From AP-15 sp963772965 (GTDB taxonomy: Bacteria; Pseudomonadota; Alphaproteobacteria; ATCC43930; CGMCC-115725), in NCBI GenBank assembly GCA_963772965.1, contig CAVYZU010000004.1, forward strand, positions 1 through 64,000: a stretch of DNA of 64,000 bases. Reading direction: 5' to 3'. Of the stretch, positions 27,664-36,193 are shown one piece after another (positions within the stretch are counted from its first letter, which is position 1; every line of letters starts with the position of its first letter). A program made the translations under genes and the position numbers. The notes under the pieces are model-generated. The model was given only the letters and a program-made list of their open reading frames with translations, did no database searches and had not been told where the DNA came from.

Positions 27664-27745
27664 GATTCAGCCTCCGATGTATTTGCCAGAGGTTCAGCGC
27701 TGCCTTCTATCCGACGTATTGAAGACCATCGCGCGGCCGTGCGGA
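27664..27745 (-). repeat. degenerate duplicate of the ThiF-like gene 3' end
   Basis: The plus-strand text TCAGCCTCCGATGTATTTGC and, 60 bp on, AAGACCATCGCGCGGCCGT recur with small changes at 28302-28385, the end of the ThiF-like gene. The coding sense (ending KYIGG) is lost in this copy. The hypothetical gene at 27771-28250 lies between the two copies. Confidence 0.65.
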
Positions 27746-27770
27746 CGTTGATGCAGCTCAATACAGGCCT

Positions 27771-28250
27771 TCATCTTGTCTGCGCCCTCAGCCGTTCTTC
27801 AAGGAGGGCGAAGCGGCCGAGAAATTCTGCCCGACAGGCCTCGGCGAAAACGCGAAGAGGGTCGAGCCGGCCCTTCCCCGCCAAGTCGCGCAGCTCGGGG
27901 AAGGTCACGTTTGGCGCCAAATACGCATCGATAATCGCTCGGGCTGCTTGATCGGCGGCTTCGACGACCTTTGGCGAAGAGAGGACGCGCATCCTGCTGA
28001 TTCTCGTGTAAATCCCGACCAAGGCAGAAATGTCTGTTTTGTCGTGCTGCAGCGCATCGCCATAGGTTTTCGAAGCCTCCTCGATGAACTCTTTATAGAG
28101 TTCCTCCCGGCGAAGCTTGTCTTGCGCGAGCTCTTGTGCCGTCACCTGTTGCCGTTGGGTCCACCAGGCGCCGCTGACAGACGTCAGTCCCCCGATGGCG
28201 GCTCCCCCCAGCGCGGCGAGCGCGGAGATAATTGATGGGTCTATGTTCAA
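27771..28250 (-). CDS. membrane-anchored hypothetical protein (159 aa)
   Basis: A single N-terminal hydrophobic stretch with a glycine motif (ISALAALGGAAIGGLTSVSG) is followed by a helical, charged cytoplasmic-type domain (QRQQVTAQELAQDKLRREEL, YTRISRMRVLSSPKVVEAAD, EFLGRFALLEERLR). I recognise no specific family; similar one-helix coiled proteins are common hypotheticals. It is flanked by the true 3' end of the ThiF-like gene and a decayed duplicate of it, so it looks like a later insertion in the operon. A role in the hydrogenase complex is not supported. Confidence 0.6.
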   Translation of the reverse strand: MNIDPSIISALAALGGAAIGGLTSVSGAWWTQRQQVTAQELAQDKLRREELYKEFIEEASKTYGDALQHDKTDISALVGIYTRISRMRVLSSPKVVEAADQAARAIIDAYLAPNVTFPELRDLAGKGRLDPLRVFAEACRAEFLGRFALLEERLRAQTR

Positions 28251-28303
28251 AACTCGCTCTACCGCTCCATTCAGGGACCCGCCATGGCCGAGCCTAGTCG
28301 GCC

Positions 28304-29338
28304 TCAGCCGCCGATGTATTTGCCGTAGATGCTCAGTGCGGCGTTCGGATCCGAGGTACCAAAGACCATTGCGCGGCCGTCGTGGAACACCACCACGTCG
28401 TGGTTGTCGGCGCGGAATTTGAGCAGATACGGGTTCTGCTCGACCGTGAAGAGCCGACCGAGGGTCTGACGCAGCAGATCAAAATCCATGTTGAACGATG
28501 GCGGCGGCACGATCTGAACTGCGTCGCGCCCGCACAGAGACGCCGTTGCCAGGCGGTTCCCGTGTTCGAGAAGGTCGAATTTGTGTTGTCCGCAGACGCT
28601 GCACTCGGCGACGTGCGTCATCGGCAAGGTCGAGAAATCATTGTGCCACGGATCGACATGGACGAGGTGGCCCGATACCGTATCCCTCTTGCCGACCATG
28701 ATTTTGATGGCCTCACAGGCCTGCCACGCCGCAACCAGCGTCGCGACCGGGCCGAGCACGCCGACCGTTTCGCAGGTTAGCGGCGGAGTGGTTGCCTCTC
28801 CAACATTGGGCAACAGGCAGTGCAGGCAGGCCGAAACCCCAGGAATGATCGTGGCCGCGCTCCCGTAGGTTCCAAGGCACGCACCATAGATCCAAGGAAC
28901 TCCATGCTTGACGCACGCCTCGTTGACGAGCGCGCGCGTATAGAAATTGTCCAACCCGTCCACCACGACGGTTGCTCTGGCTATGATGCGTTCGATGTTC
29001 CCCGAATTGAGGTCATCCGTGACCGGCTCGTATTGAATCCCCGAGTTGACACGCTTCAGGTGTCGCACCCCCGCTTCTGCCTTGGGCAGCCTTTGGGCAG
29101 CATCTGCTTCCTCGTAGAGCGGCTGCCGCTGCAGATTGGTCCAATCGACAAAATCTCTGTCTACCAGTCGCAATGTGCCGGCGCCGGCGCGCGCCAATAG
29201 GTTTGCGCTATTGGAGCCGAGTGCGCCCAACCCGATGATCACGGCCGTCGAGCCCGCCAGCAATTTCTGTCCGGCCTCGCCAATCTCGCTCAGCACCGCT
29301 TGACGCGAATACCGCGTCTGTATGGGGTTCGCCTTCAT
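28304..29338 (-). CDS. ThiF/MoeB/HesA-family adenylyltransferase
   Basis: This 344-residue E1-like enzyme has the ATP-binding GLGALGSNSANLLARAG near residue 36, DRDFVDWTNLQRQPLY, a candidate catalytic Cys in PPLTCETVGVLGP, and two CxxC zinc-ligand pairs (CLHC and CSVC). About 90 extra residues follow the second CxxC. Such enzymes adenylate the C-terminal Gly-Gly of a MoaD- or ThiS-like carrier. A MoaD-like gene with a GGG end is in the same operon, as is a cysteine desulfurase, so a dedicated sulfur relay for the pterin cofactor is likely. It lies 9 bp downstream of the hydrogenase large-subunit gene. Confidence 0.85.
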   Translation of the reverse strand: MKANPIQTRYSRQAVLSEIGEAGQKLLAGSTAVIIGLGALGSNSANLLARAGAGTLRLVDRDFVDWTNLQRQPLYEEADAAQRLPKAEAGVRHLKRVNSGIQYEPVTDDLNSGNIERIIARATVVVDGLDNFYTRALVNEACVKHGVPWIYGACLGTYGSAATIIPGVSACLHCLLPNVGEATTPPLTCETVGVLGPVATLVAAWQACEAIKIMVGKRDTVSGHLVHVDPWHNDFSTLPMTHVAECSVCGQHKFDLLEHGNRLATASLCGRDAVQIVPPPSFNMDFDLLRQTLGRLFTVEQNPYLLKFRADNHDVVVFHDGRAMVFGTSDPNAALSIYGKYIGG

Positions 29339-29347
29339 AATCGCTCG

Positions 29348-30427
29348 CTACCGATCGATGCAGGCGACGCACGGGTCGGTCGATGCCTGGATCAGCGCTA
29401 TGTCGCCGAACTGCTGACCAATGGTAATCACCTCGAGGGGGGGAATGTTGACAAAGGACGGCGTTCGGATCTTGACGCGTGCCGGCGTTTTGCCGCCATC
29501 GGAAGCGACATAATAAAAGGCTTCTCCGCGCGGTCCCTCGGTAACGGCAAAGGATTCCCCGGGTGGGATCTTCGGCATCCCTTCGAAGGCGCGCAATGGA
29601 CCGGGCGGGATATTGCGCAAAGCTTCGGTTACCAGCCGAATGCTCTCAAGCATTTCAAGGGCGCGGACAACGACCCGGGCGCGAACGTCGCCCTCCTGCT
29701 GGGTGACGATCTTGAACCCGAGCTCCTGATAGGCGTTGTAAGGCCGGTCGCGGCGGATATCGATCTCCAAGCCCGAGGCACGCGCGACCGGGCCGACGAC
29801 GCCCCATTCTATCGCCTGCTCTTTTGTCAACGGACCGACGCCGGCCATCCGCCGCGTCGCGGTGGGATTGTTCATAAAGGCAGGCACGATATCGTTTTCG
29901 ATGGGCTTGGCCATTGCCTGCGTTGCGGTGATCAGTGGTTTGGGGTCTGGGATGTCCCGGTTTACCCCGCCAATGCGGTTCATCCCGTAATTCACGCGAT
30001 TGCCGGAGATCGTCTCCAGCAAATCCATTACCTGTTCGCGCAGCGCGTAGATTTCCATAAAGAGGGTCTGAAAACCGATACACTCCGCTGCGACGCCGGC
30101 CCACAGAAGATGCGAGTGCATACGCTCGAGTTCGGCGATGATGGTTCTGATGTACCGAGCGCGAGCGGGCACTTCGATGCCGGCAATCTGCTCTGCCGCG
30201 CGGCAGAACGTCATCGCATGGACATTGGAGCAGATGCCGCAAACGCGCTCGATCAACGTGACCGCCGGGACCCATTCCCGGCTCTGCACCAACAGCTCGA
30301 TCGCGCGGCAGGTGACCCCGATCTCGATGCTGGCTTCCTGGACTGTGTCGGCGCTGCAGTGGACGCTCAGCTTGTAGGGCTCTTCAAGCGCCGGATGGTA
30401 GGGGCCGATCGGGATCGTATACGGCAT
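29348..30427 (-). CDS. group 4 [NiFe]-hydrogenase large subunit (NuoD/CooH/EchE-like)
   Basis: This 359-residue subunit binds the NiFe site. The N-terminal ligand motif is RVCGICSNVH (Cys 63 and 66). The C-terminal motif DPCVACIDR supplies the other two Cys (353 and 356). Both pairs being present separates it from complex I NuoD and from Ni-free relatives. The protein stops directly at the Arg of the second motif, so no cleavable tail exists; CooH and EchE are likewise unprocessed, and no maturation protease gene is seen. The NuoC-like part is a separate protein 10 bp upstream, as in Ech and Coo hydrogenases. I expect H2 evolution or uptake at the cytoplasmic face of a membrane complex. Confidence 0.9.
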   Translation of the reverse strand: MPYTIPIGPYHPALEEPYKLSVHCSADTVQEASIEIGVTCRAIELLVQSREWVPAVTLIERVCGICSNVHAMTFCRAAEQIAGIEVPARARYIRTIIAELERMHSHLLWAGVAAECIGFQTLFMEIYALREQVMDLLETISGNRVNYGMNRIGGVNRDIPDPKPLITATQAMAKPIENDIVPAFMNNPTATRRMAGVGPLTKEQAIEWGVVGPVARASGLEIDIRRDRPYNAYQELGFKIVTQQEGDVRARVVVRALEMLESIRLVTEALRNIPPGPLRAFEGMPKIPPGESFAVTEGPRGEAFYYVASDGGKTPARVKIRTPSFVNIPPLEVITIGQQFGDIALIQASTDPCVACIDR

Positions 30428-30437
30428 GATGCCTCGC

Positions 30438-30902
30438 TTATTTTTCCACTGCAGTGACCGAACCCGGTCCAGGCTCGCGGAAGAACCCCTCTTTCAGTCC
30501 TGGCGGCCGCAGGAGCGGTATGAGGTTCGGATGGCCAATAAACTCGACGGCAAAAAAATCGTGGATCTCGCGCTCGATCCACGACGCCATCCGAAGCGTC
30601 GGGGTGACCGACGGGATCGCACCGCCGCGGGTGGAGGTCGTGAAGCTGACGTACTGCTGTTGCTGCGCATAATGGTAGATGATCGTGGTCTCGCCATTCT
30701 CGCGCGCGCGGCCGGTCATCGTGATCAGGCGGTAGCCCAGCGCCTTCATCTCCTGGGCCATGGCTTCGACGTCGAGCTGCGGCGCCGATATCCATAGACC
30801 ATCGCCGTGTTCTTCGGCCTGCGCCGAGCCCGGAATTGCCGCCAGTCTGGCGACGAGGTCAGCGCCCGGCATATCGGCATCGCCCCTGTTCAGCTCTGCC
30901 AT
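30438..30902 (-). CDS. NuoC/EchD/CooU-like hydrogenase subunit
   Basis: This 154-residue protein has the 30-kDa-subunit signature MASWIEREIHDFFAVEFIGH followed by PNLIPLLRPP, preceded by YRLITMTGRARENGETTIIY. It is a peripheral connector between the iron-sulfur and large subunits in complex I-like enzymes. The ATG overlaps the stop of the upstream ferredoxin-like gene (TGATG), indicating coupled translation. The length is short for NuoC but normal for the stand-alone subunits of group 4 hydrogenases. Confidence 0.82.
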   Translation of the reverse strand: MAELNRGDADMPGADLVARLAAIPGSAQAEEHGDGLWISAPQLDVEAMAQEMKALGYRLITMTGRARENGETTIIYHYAQQQQYVSFTTSTRGGAIPSVTPTLRMASWIEREIHDFFAVEFIGHPNLIPLLRPPGLKEGFFREPGPGSVTAVEK

Positions 30903-31414
30903 CAGGATCTCGCAAAAATATCGTGAAGGCGGAGGCTGGCCGCCTTGCGCCGGCACTCCTGGCACCGCGTTTGCTGCTCGAGTTCCAAATCGGTGAGAGC
31001 CCCGCCGTAAACCTGCGCGAGCGCCTCCTCCGGGATCGGAATGATTGTCCTGCCGCAGCTCGCACATGAGTGATACCGGACCTCATGCGCGACTTTCAGC
31101 TGCGACTGGTCGCCGGTTATCGGGGGCAGCTTGCCGCGGTTGGTGATCGCGTGCGTCGGGCAGTATTGCACGCACAAGCCGCAGAACGAGCACTGGCCGG
31201 CGAAGAAGTTCCAGGTAATCCCGGTCTCGTGTTCTTTTGCGAACGAGATCGCTTTGGGAGAGCAGACATACTCGCATGTCCGGCACGCGGTGCACAGGCC
31301 GGGATCCTGCTCGATCAGCCCGCGAAAAGGCGGCGGACGCGGCGGCATGTCGTCGGGCCGCCGCGTCCGGGAGCGACGACCGAAATTCCGCCAGACAATG
31401 TCGAGAATGCCCAT
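30902..31414 (-). CDS. NuoI/EchF/CooX-like 2[4Fe-4S] subunit
   Basis: Two classic CxxCxxCxxxC ferredoxin motifs (CTACRTCEYVCSP and CSFCGLCVQYCP, about residues 41-90) would relay electrons between the soluble AOR/ferredoxin side and the small subunit. A second half holds two further Cys pairs (CASCGRTIIP and CQECRRKAAS) resembling a zinc ribbon, absent from complex I NuoI but seen in some hydrogenase homologues. It is 170 residues and lies 12 bp downstream of the NuoH-like gene. Confidence 0.85.
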   Translation of the reverse strand: MGILDIVWRNFGRRSRTRRPDDMPPRPPPFRGLIEQDPGLCTACRTCEYVCSPKAISFAKEHETGITWNFFAGQCSFCGLCVQYCPTHAITNRGKLPPITGDQSQLKVAHEVRYHSCASCGRTIIPIPEEALAQVYGGALTDLELEQQTRCQECRRKAASLRLHDIFARS

Positions 31415-31426
31415 CCGGTGCTTCCT

Positions 31427-32338
31427 TTAGCCAATGACAGCGACGACCATCGCCGCCGCCGCGGCCAACCCGCCCCAGACCCAATAAAATCGAAATGCCC
31501 GCTTCACCGTGAAACGCGCGGTCATCGCCGCGGTCTGCGTAGCCATCACGATCAGAACAACGCTGACCGCGAGGTATAGCGTTGCATTTGCCACCGGATT
31601 GCCTAAGCGCGGCACGAACAGCACAAAAAACACACCGAACAACAGCACCACTTCAAGCGCGTGCGACAATTCGAAAATGGCGAGCGGCGCACTGTTGTAT
31701 TCGATATGCGCGCCGCCCACGATCTCCTGCTCGGCATTGGGAATAGAGAACGGATTGCTCTTGAGACGGGCGGGGATCGCCACGAGAAAGGCGATTACGG
31801 CCAGCCCAGTGACGAGACCAAACGGGGCGGATTGCAGGTCGCCGAGGCGAAAGCTGCCGGCCTTCTGCGCCATAGCGATCACCGCGGCGAGCAACGGCAG
31901 GTTGTACCCGAGCGACATGACCGCCTCGCGCATGGCGCTGACCTGACCGTATATCGACTGGCTGACGTAACCGGCTACCACATCGAAAATCACGGGAACT
32001 TCGAGCAAATAGAGCAGCAGCACGATGTCGCCGGGAAACGAGCTGACGGCGTGTCCGGGCACTGGAACGATCACCAGACCAAAACCCGTCGCTAACAGCG
32101 ACATGAACGGCAGTGCGTAAAACAGCGGGGGGTTGACGCCTCGGGGGACGACAGTGTCCTTGCCCGACAGCTTCACGAAATCGAAGAACGGCTGGTAAAA
32201 GGGCGGGCCTCTACGGCCTTGCAGCCGGGCCATGAGCTTGCGCGCGATCCACAGATAAAGAAACCCGAGCGCGCCCGCGCCGAGAAATCCGGGCCACACC
32301 AGTACCGCAAAGACGTATTGCCAGAGCTCCTTCAACAC
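31427..32338 (-). CDS. NuoH/EchB/CooK/HycD-like membrane subunit
   Basis: This 303-residue integral membrane protein has about eight helices and the loops that dock the hydrophilic arm: LMARLQGRRGPPFYQPFFDF, KLSGKDTVVPRG, and NPFSIPNAEQEIVGGAHIEY with conserved acidic residues. The gene overlaps the 3' end of the NuoB-like gene. I chose the GTG at 32338, just inside that overlap, because the family begins with this helix. A longer in-frame extension would be non-family sequence. Confidence 0.87.
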   Translation of the reverse strand: MLKELWQYVFAVLVWPGFLGAGALGFLYLWIARKLMARLQGRRGPPFYQPFFDFVKLSGKDTVVPRGVNPPLFYALPFMSLLATGFGLVIVPVPGHAVSSFPGDIVLLLYLLEVPVIFDVVAGYVSQSIYGQVSAMREAVMSLGYNLPLLAAVIAMAQKAGSFRLGDLQSAPFGLVTGLAVIAFLVAIPARLKSNPFSIPNAEQEIVGGAHIEYNSAPLAIFELSHALEVVLLFGVFFVLFVPRLGNPVANATLYLAVSVVLIVMATQTAAMTARFTVKRAFRFYWVWGGLAAAAAMVVAVIG

Positions 32339-32802
32339 GATTTCGTTTTCCTTTGCTGATCCGCCGTCCTGCCGTCCGCCAATAGCTGCGCCGCCTGCGC
32401 GACGCCGGCAATGATCAGCTGCGGCCGCGGCGGACAACCGGACACCCAGACATCGACTGGGATAAACTTGTCTATTGGTCCGTCGACCGTGGGACTGCCG
32501 GCGAAGACATTGGTGCTCGCCGGGCACGAGCCGATCGCGACGACTGCCTTGGGGCTCGGTATTTGCGCATAGATGTCCAAGACCGCGCGGTGCGACCGCT
32601 TGGTCACGGGCCCAGTGATCAGCAGAATGTCGGCGTGCTTCGGGCTGCCTTGTCGCAGCATGCCAATCTGCTCAGCGTCGTAGCGTGGTGTGATGCACGG
32701 TGCGATCTCGATATCGCAGCCGTTGCACCCGCCGCTGTTCAGGACATAGATCCACGGGGATTTGCGGCGTGAGACGGCAAGGAGCTTGGCGAAGGGGTTC
32801 AT
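32332..32802 (-). CDS. NuoB/EchC/CooL-like small subunit
   Basis: This 156-residue subunit carries the proximal [4Fe-4S] cluster. Visible ligands are CNGCDIE near residue 26, the Cys in AIGSCPAS, and SGCPPRPQ. It passes electrons to or from the NiFe site. The very N-terminal KSPWIYVLNSGGCNGCD is characteristic of group 4 hydrogenases. It ends overlapping the start of the NuoH-like gene and starts 14 bp after the NuoN-like gene. Confidence 0.88.
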   Translation of the reverse strand: MNPFAKLLAVSRRKSPWIYVLNSGGCNGCDIEIAPCITPRYDAEQIGMLRQGSPKHADILLITGPVTKRSHRAVLDIYAQIPSPKAVVAIGSCPASTNVFAGSPTVDGPIDKFIPVDVWVSGCPPRPQLIIAGVAQAAQLLADGRTADQQRKTKSC

Positions 32803-32815
32803 GCCGCGTCCCTTT

Positions 32816-33976
32816 CTATTGTGCCATTGCCAGCAGGCCGGACGCAGCAGCTCTGGTCAATATGTTCGGATAGCATCCCAGCAGCACTGCCATGACGGCG
32901 AGGAAGGCCAACACGCCGGGTGCCAGATATATCGGGGCGCCCGTGACCGGGAGCTGCGGCGGTCCGAGCCAGGTGCGGTGAATGGCGCGCACATAGCATA
33001 AGAGGTCGAGGGCGGCGACCACCAGCAACGCAGCGATCAGCGCCGGTCCGCCAAACTGAATTGCCGCCGCGTAGATCCGCCAATAAGCGGCAAAACCGAA
33101 ACCGGGCGGCACGCCGATGAAGACCAGCGCCCCGATGATAAAGGCGGCTCCTGCCAGCGGCACGCGCGCGGCAAGTCCGCTCGTGTCGAGGGTGACGGTC
33201 CGTCCGATCTGCCTCTCCGCGAATCCTACGGCGCCAAAGAGAATGACTTTTGACAGCGAGTGATTGAGCGCGCCGAGCCAAGCGCCGGTAATACCTGCAG
33301 GACCGCCGGCGATCAGCCCCAACAGAAGAAAGCCGAGATCATCGATGGTCGAAAATGCCAACATCCGCTTGAGCTCGGTTTGAGCAAGGGCGAGCAGCGC
33401 ACCGCCAAACATCGACAGGAGACCGACGACCATCCACACTGGCGCGTATTCGCCGAAGATCCACGGCGAGATCTCGCGCAGAGCCGCCAACTCGCCAAAG
33501 GTCGCAATATCGACGATCGATACGATCAGCGCCGTCGTCATCGGTGCTGCGGCTGAGGCTACTGCCGGAAGCCAGAAGTAAAAAGGGATCAGGCCAAGTT
33601 TCAGGGCAAAGCCGACAATAAGCAGGCACACTACGAGCTTTTGGAGGGCCGGCCCAGGTGCTTGCACCCCCGTTCCGATCAGGGCGAGCGCGATTAGGGT
33701 GCAGGCGATCGCCGGAACGATCGAGTACAGGTATTTGCGCCCAGCCGCAATGGCTTCCGGGGTCCCGTGCGACCACACGAGCGCCACGGCGGCGAGTTCA
33801 GCCAGATCCAGAAGAAGCGTGCCGGCCCGGGAAGTGCCGATCAGTTTGCTCGCAATAACCAGCACAACGATGACAGCCGCGAGCGTCCACCACACTCCGC
33901 GTTGCGGGACCGAGAGGGTATAGAGCCCGATCCCCAGCGCCAATACGGCGAAAAATGCGACGAGAATCAGGTCCAT
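32816..33976 (-). CDS. NuoN-like antiporter subunit of the hydrogenase complex
   Basis: This 386-residue protein has about 11 hydrophobic segments. The proton-antiporter core is visible as VGFALKLGLIPFYFWLPAVA and LAQTELKRMLAFSTIDDLGF, with the conserved Lys residues of the proton path. It is shorter than complex I NuoN, as are the HyfD/HyfF-type subunits. Ech and Coo complexes have only one antiporter-like subunit; here a second accompanies the NuoL-like one, suggesting greater capacity for ion translocation. Confidence 0.82.
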   Translation of the reverse strand: MDLILVAFFAVLALGIGLYTLSVPQRGVWWTLAAVIVVLVIASKLIGTSRAGTLLLDLAELAAVALVWSHGTPEAIAAGRKYLYSIVPAIACTLIALALIGTGVQAPGPALQKLVVCLLIVGFALKLGLIPFYFWLPAVASAAAPMTTALIVSIVDIATFGELAALREISPWIFGEYAPVWMVVGLLSMFGGALLALAQTELKRMLAFSTIDDLGFLLLGLIAGGPAGITGAWLGALNHSLSKVILFGAVGFAERQIGRTVTLDTSGLAARVPLAGAAFIIGALVFIGVPPGFGFAAYWRIYAAAIQFGGPALIAALLVVAALDLLCYVRAIHRTWLGPPQLPVTGAPIYLAPGVLAFLAVMAVLLGCYPNILTRAAASGLLAMAQ

Positions 33977-34021
33977 TCACATTCTTTCACGATCGGACCG
34001 CGCGCCTTTACCGATGCGCAC

Positions 34022-35873
34022 TCACAGGAGCCAGACGCCGGCGAACAGCGCCCCCGCGCACACCAGCGCAGTAAAAATCGGCTGCCGTTCCAGCCCGGCC
34101 GTCGCAAACCGCCGAGCGCCCGCGGCAGCATCCTTTATCTCGCGCCAAATCAGCAAATAGAGGGGGTCGGGGTTCAAGGAATAGACCGGTTCGAAAGCGG
34201 CCTCCGCCATCTCGGCGAAATCGACCGCTCCGAGCGTGTCATCCTCGGGCAACGGATCACCCCCGGTGAATACGGATACCGGGCGCCCTCCCGCCGGCGC
34301 ACGCACCAGGCGATACGCACTGATGCCGAACAATGCCGCAAGCATCAACCCCGCTGCCGCTGCGACCGTTACCCCAATCGTTCCGGAGCCGGTCAAGACT
34401 GCCGAGCCAAGTCGCCTGGACCTGCCAGTCGAAACCCAGCGAACGCACTGCCGGTTGGATGACCGGCTGCATCAGCAGTTGCGGGACGACGCCGAAGACG
34501 AGGCACAGCGCGCCGGTGATCCCCATCCCGACCCGCATCGAGGGCGCGGCCTCGTGGACCTGCTGCGCACGGAGCTCGTCCGGCGGCATTCCGTAAAACA
34601 CGCTCACAGTCGCCTTCAAAAACGAAAAAGTCGTGAGGATGCTGACCGCCCAAGCGACAACGACAACCACTGCTTGATGGGCATTAAGCGCCGCGTCAAA
34701 CAGCAGCCACTTGGCGACAAACCCATTGGTCAACGGCACGCCGACGATCGCGGCCGCGGCGACCAGCCAGACATGCGTCGTCACCGGCATGCGCGAGCTG
34801 AGGCCCCCGAGCTTACGCATGTCGCGTGTGCCGGTGGCGCGCTGCACCGCGCCGGCGCACATAAAGAGTGTCCCTTTGAACAGCGCATGACTGGTCGCGT
34901 AAAAGAGCCCGGCGGCAATGCCGAGACTGGTGCCGAGGGCCAGACCCGTCACAACATAGCCAAGCTGACTCACCGTATGGAAGGCAAGCAGCCGCTTCAG
35001 GTCGGTTTGGGCCATCGCAAAAATGACCCCGACCAGCATTGTCAGGCAGCCGACCAGAAGCAGGAAATTGCCGAACGCTCCATGCCACGGCCCGATCGAA
35101 TACATTCGGGCGATCAAATACGCTCCCGCTTTGACGTAGCAGGCCGAATGCAGCAATGCCGAAACCGGAGTCGGCGCGTTCATCGCCTCGGGAATCCAGG
35201 TGTGCAGCGGATACATCACCGACTTGGCCATTGCCGCCACGATCATCAGCAGCACGATGCCGCCGGAAAAAGCAGCCCCCACGGCGGGATCCGTCCACAG
35301 AAAGGTGCCAGTTCTGACGTAGAGCAGCATGATCGCGGCGAGCAGCCCATAACCGGCAAGGTGGGTCATGATCAGCACCTTGCGTGACCCTTCTGCCGCC
35401 GCCTGTTGCTTGTACCAGAAGCCGACCAGGAAATAAGAGCACAAGCCGATGACTTCCCAGGCGAAATAGGCCATCAGCAGATTGGCGGCGGATACCAGCA
35501 TCACGAAGCCGCCGATGAACACCAGCATCAGCGCATAGAAACGGGTGATACCCTCCTCTTCCTCCTCCATGTATCCGATGGCATAGAGCAGGATGGCCGA
35601 GCCCATGCCGGTACCGAGCAGCATAAAAAGAATGCTCAGGCCGTCGACGTGGTAGACGAACGCTATCCCCGCATCCCAATCGAGCAGTGTCGCCGTCAGA
35701 ACCTCACCGTGCATGCTGCCCGGTATCATTGCCAGCACTGCCGTGAGGGCGATGGCGGCGGCGAGAAACGCCAGCCAGCCCTTTGCCGCCTTCGACAGGA
35801 TGCCGCCGAGGGCGATTTCCAGAAGGGCGCCGGCGAACAGAACGCCGGTTGGCACAAAAACGGGGTTTATCAC
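34022..35873 (-). pseudogene. NuoL/EchA/CooM-like antiporter subunit, one frameshift near the 3' end
   Basis: The first about 490 residues form a NuoL-type subunit: DGLSILFMLLGTGMGSAILL, FAWEVIGLCSYFLVGFWYKQ, the Glu and Lys network near AKSVMYPLHTWIPEAMNAPT and PVSALLHSACYVKAGAYL, and MAQTDLKRLLAFHTVSQLGY. Near 34395 one extra G changes frame. The next frame continues as AVLTGSGTIGVTVAAAAGLM and ends FTALVCAGALFAGVWLL at 34022, a typical C-terminal helix. The corrected length is about 616 residues, normal for NuoL. The start is a GTG. The shift is probably a sequencing error, because every other core subunit but the ferredoxin is intact. Two overlapping genes are the alternative. Confidence 0.75.
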
Positions 35874-35885
35874 TGGGCTCTACCC

Positions 35886-36161
35886 TTATCCGCCGCCGAG
35901 CGGCGGGAAGATCACGACAGTGTCATTGGGCGCCAGCGGCGTTCCGAGCTTCTGCATTCCGCGCACGTCGTGCCCATTGACGAGTATGATGACGAGGTTC
36001 CACAAATCACCGTCTTTCAGCACCCACCTTTCGAATTCGTGCCCATACTGCGCCACCAAATCGTGCAACAAGTCCCCGAGAGTCGCCTCCGGTTGGCGCC
36101 AATCCTCGTCTTTCTTGTGCGTGATGTCCCGGAGCAGCGCAAAGTATAGGATTTTCATCAC
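35886..36161 (-). CDS. MoaD/ThiS-family sulfur carrier
   Basis: This 91-residue beta-grasp protein ends in LGGG, whose terminal Gly-Gly is the site of adenylation and thiocarboxylation. Family text includes ILYFALLRDITH, LVIILVNGHDVRGMQKL and NDTVVIFPPLGGG. It lies 32 bp downstream of the AOR gene, as aorD does in characterised bacterial AOR operons. The partner activating enzyme is the ThiF-like protein encoded later in the same operon. The role is dithiolene sulfur delivery to the tungstopterin. Confidence 0.85.
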   Translation of the reverse strand: MMKILYFALLRDITHKKDEDWRQPEATLGDLLHDLVAQYGHEFERWVLKDGDLWNLVIILVNGHDVRGMQKLGTPLAPNDTVVIFPPLGGG

Positions 36162-36193
36162 AACTCTCGCTGCTTCGTGATCCCGGACATTGC

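Noticed and set aside
29300..30457. 385-residue open frame opposite the hydrogenase large subunit
   Set aside because: The minus-strand protein has all metal-binding motifs; this frame has none.
34022..34396. Separate 124-aa membrane-protein gene after the NuoL-like gene
   Set aside because: Its first residues continue the NuoL-like C-terminal region after a single extra base, so it is the frameshifted end of that gene.
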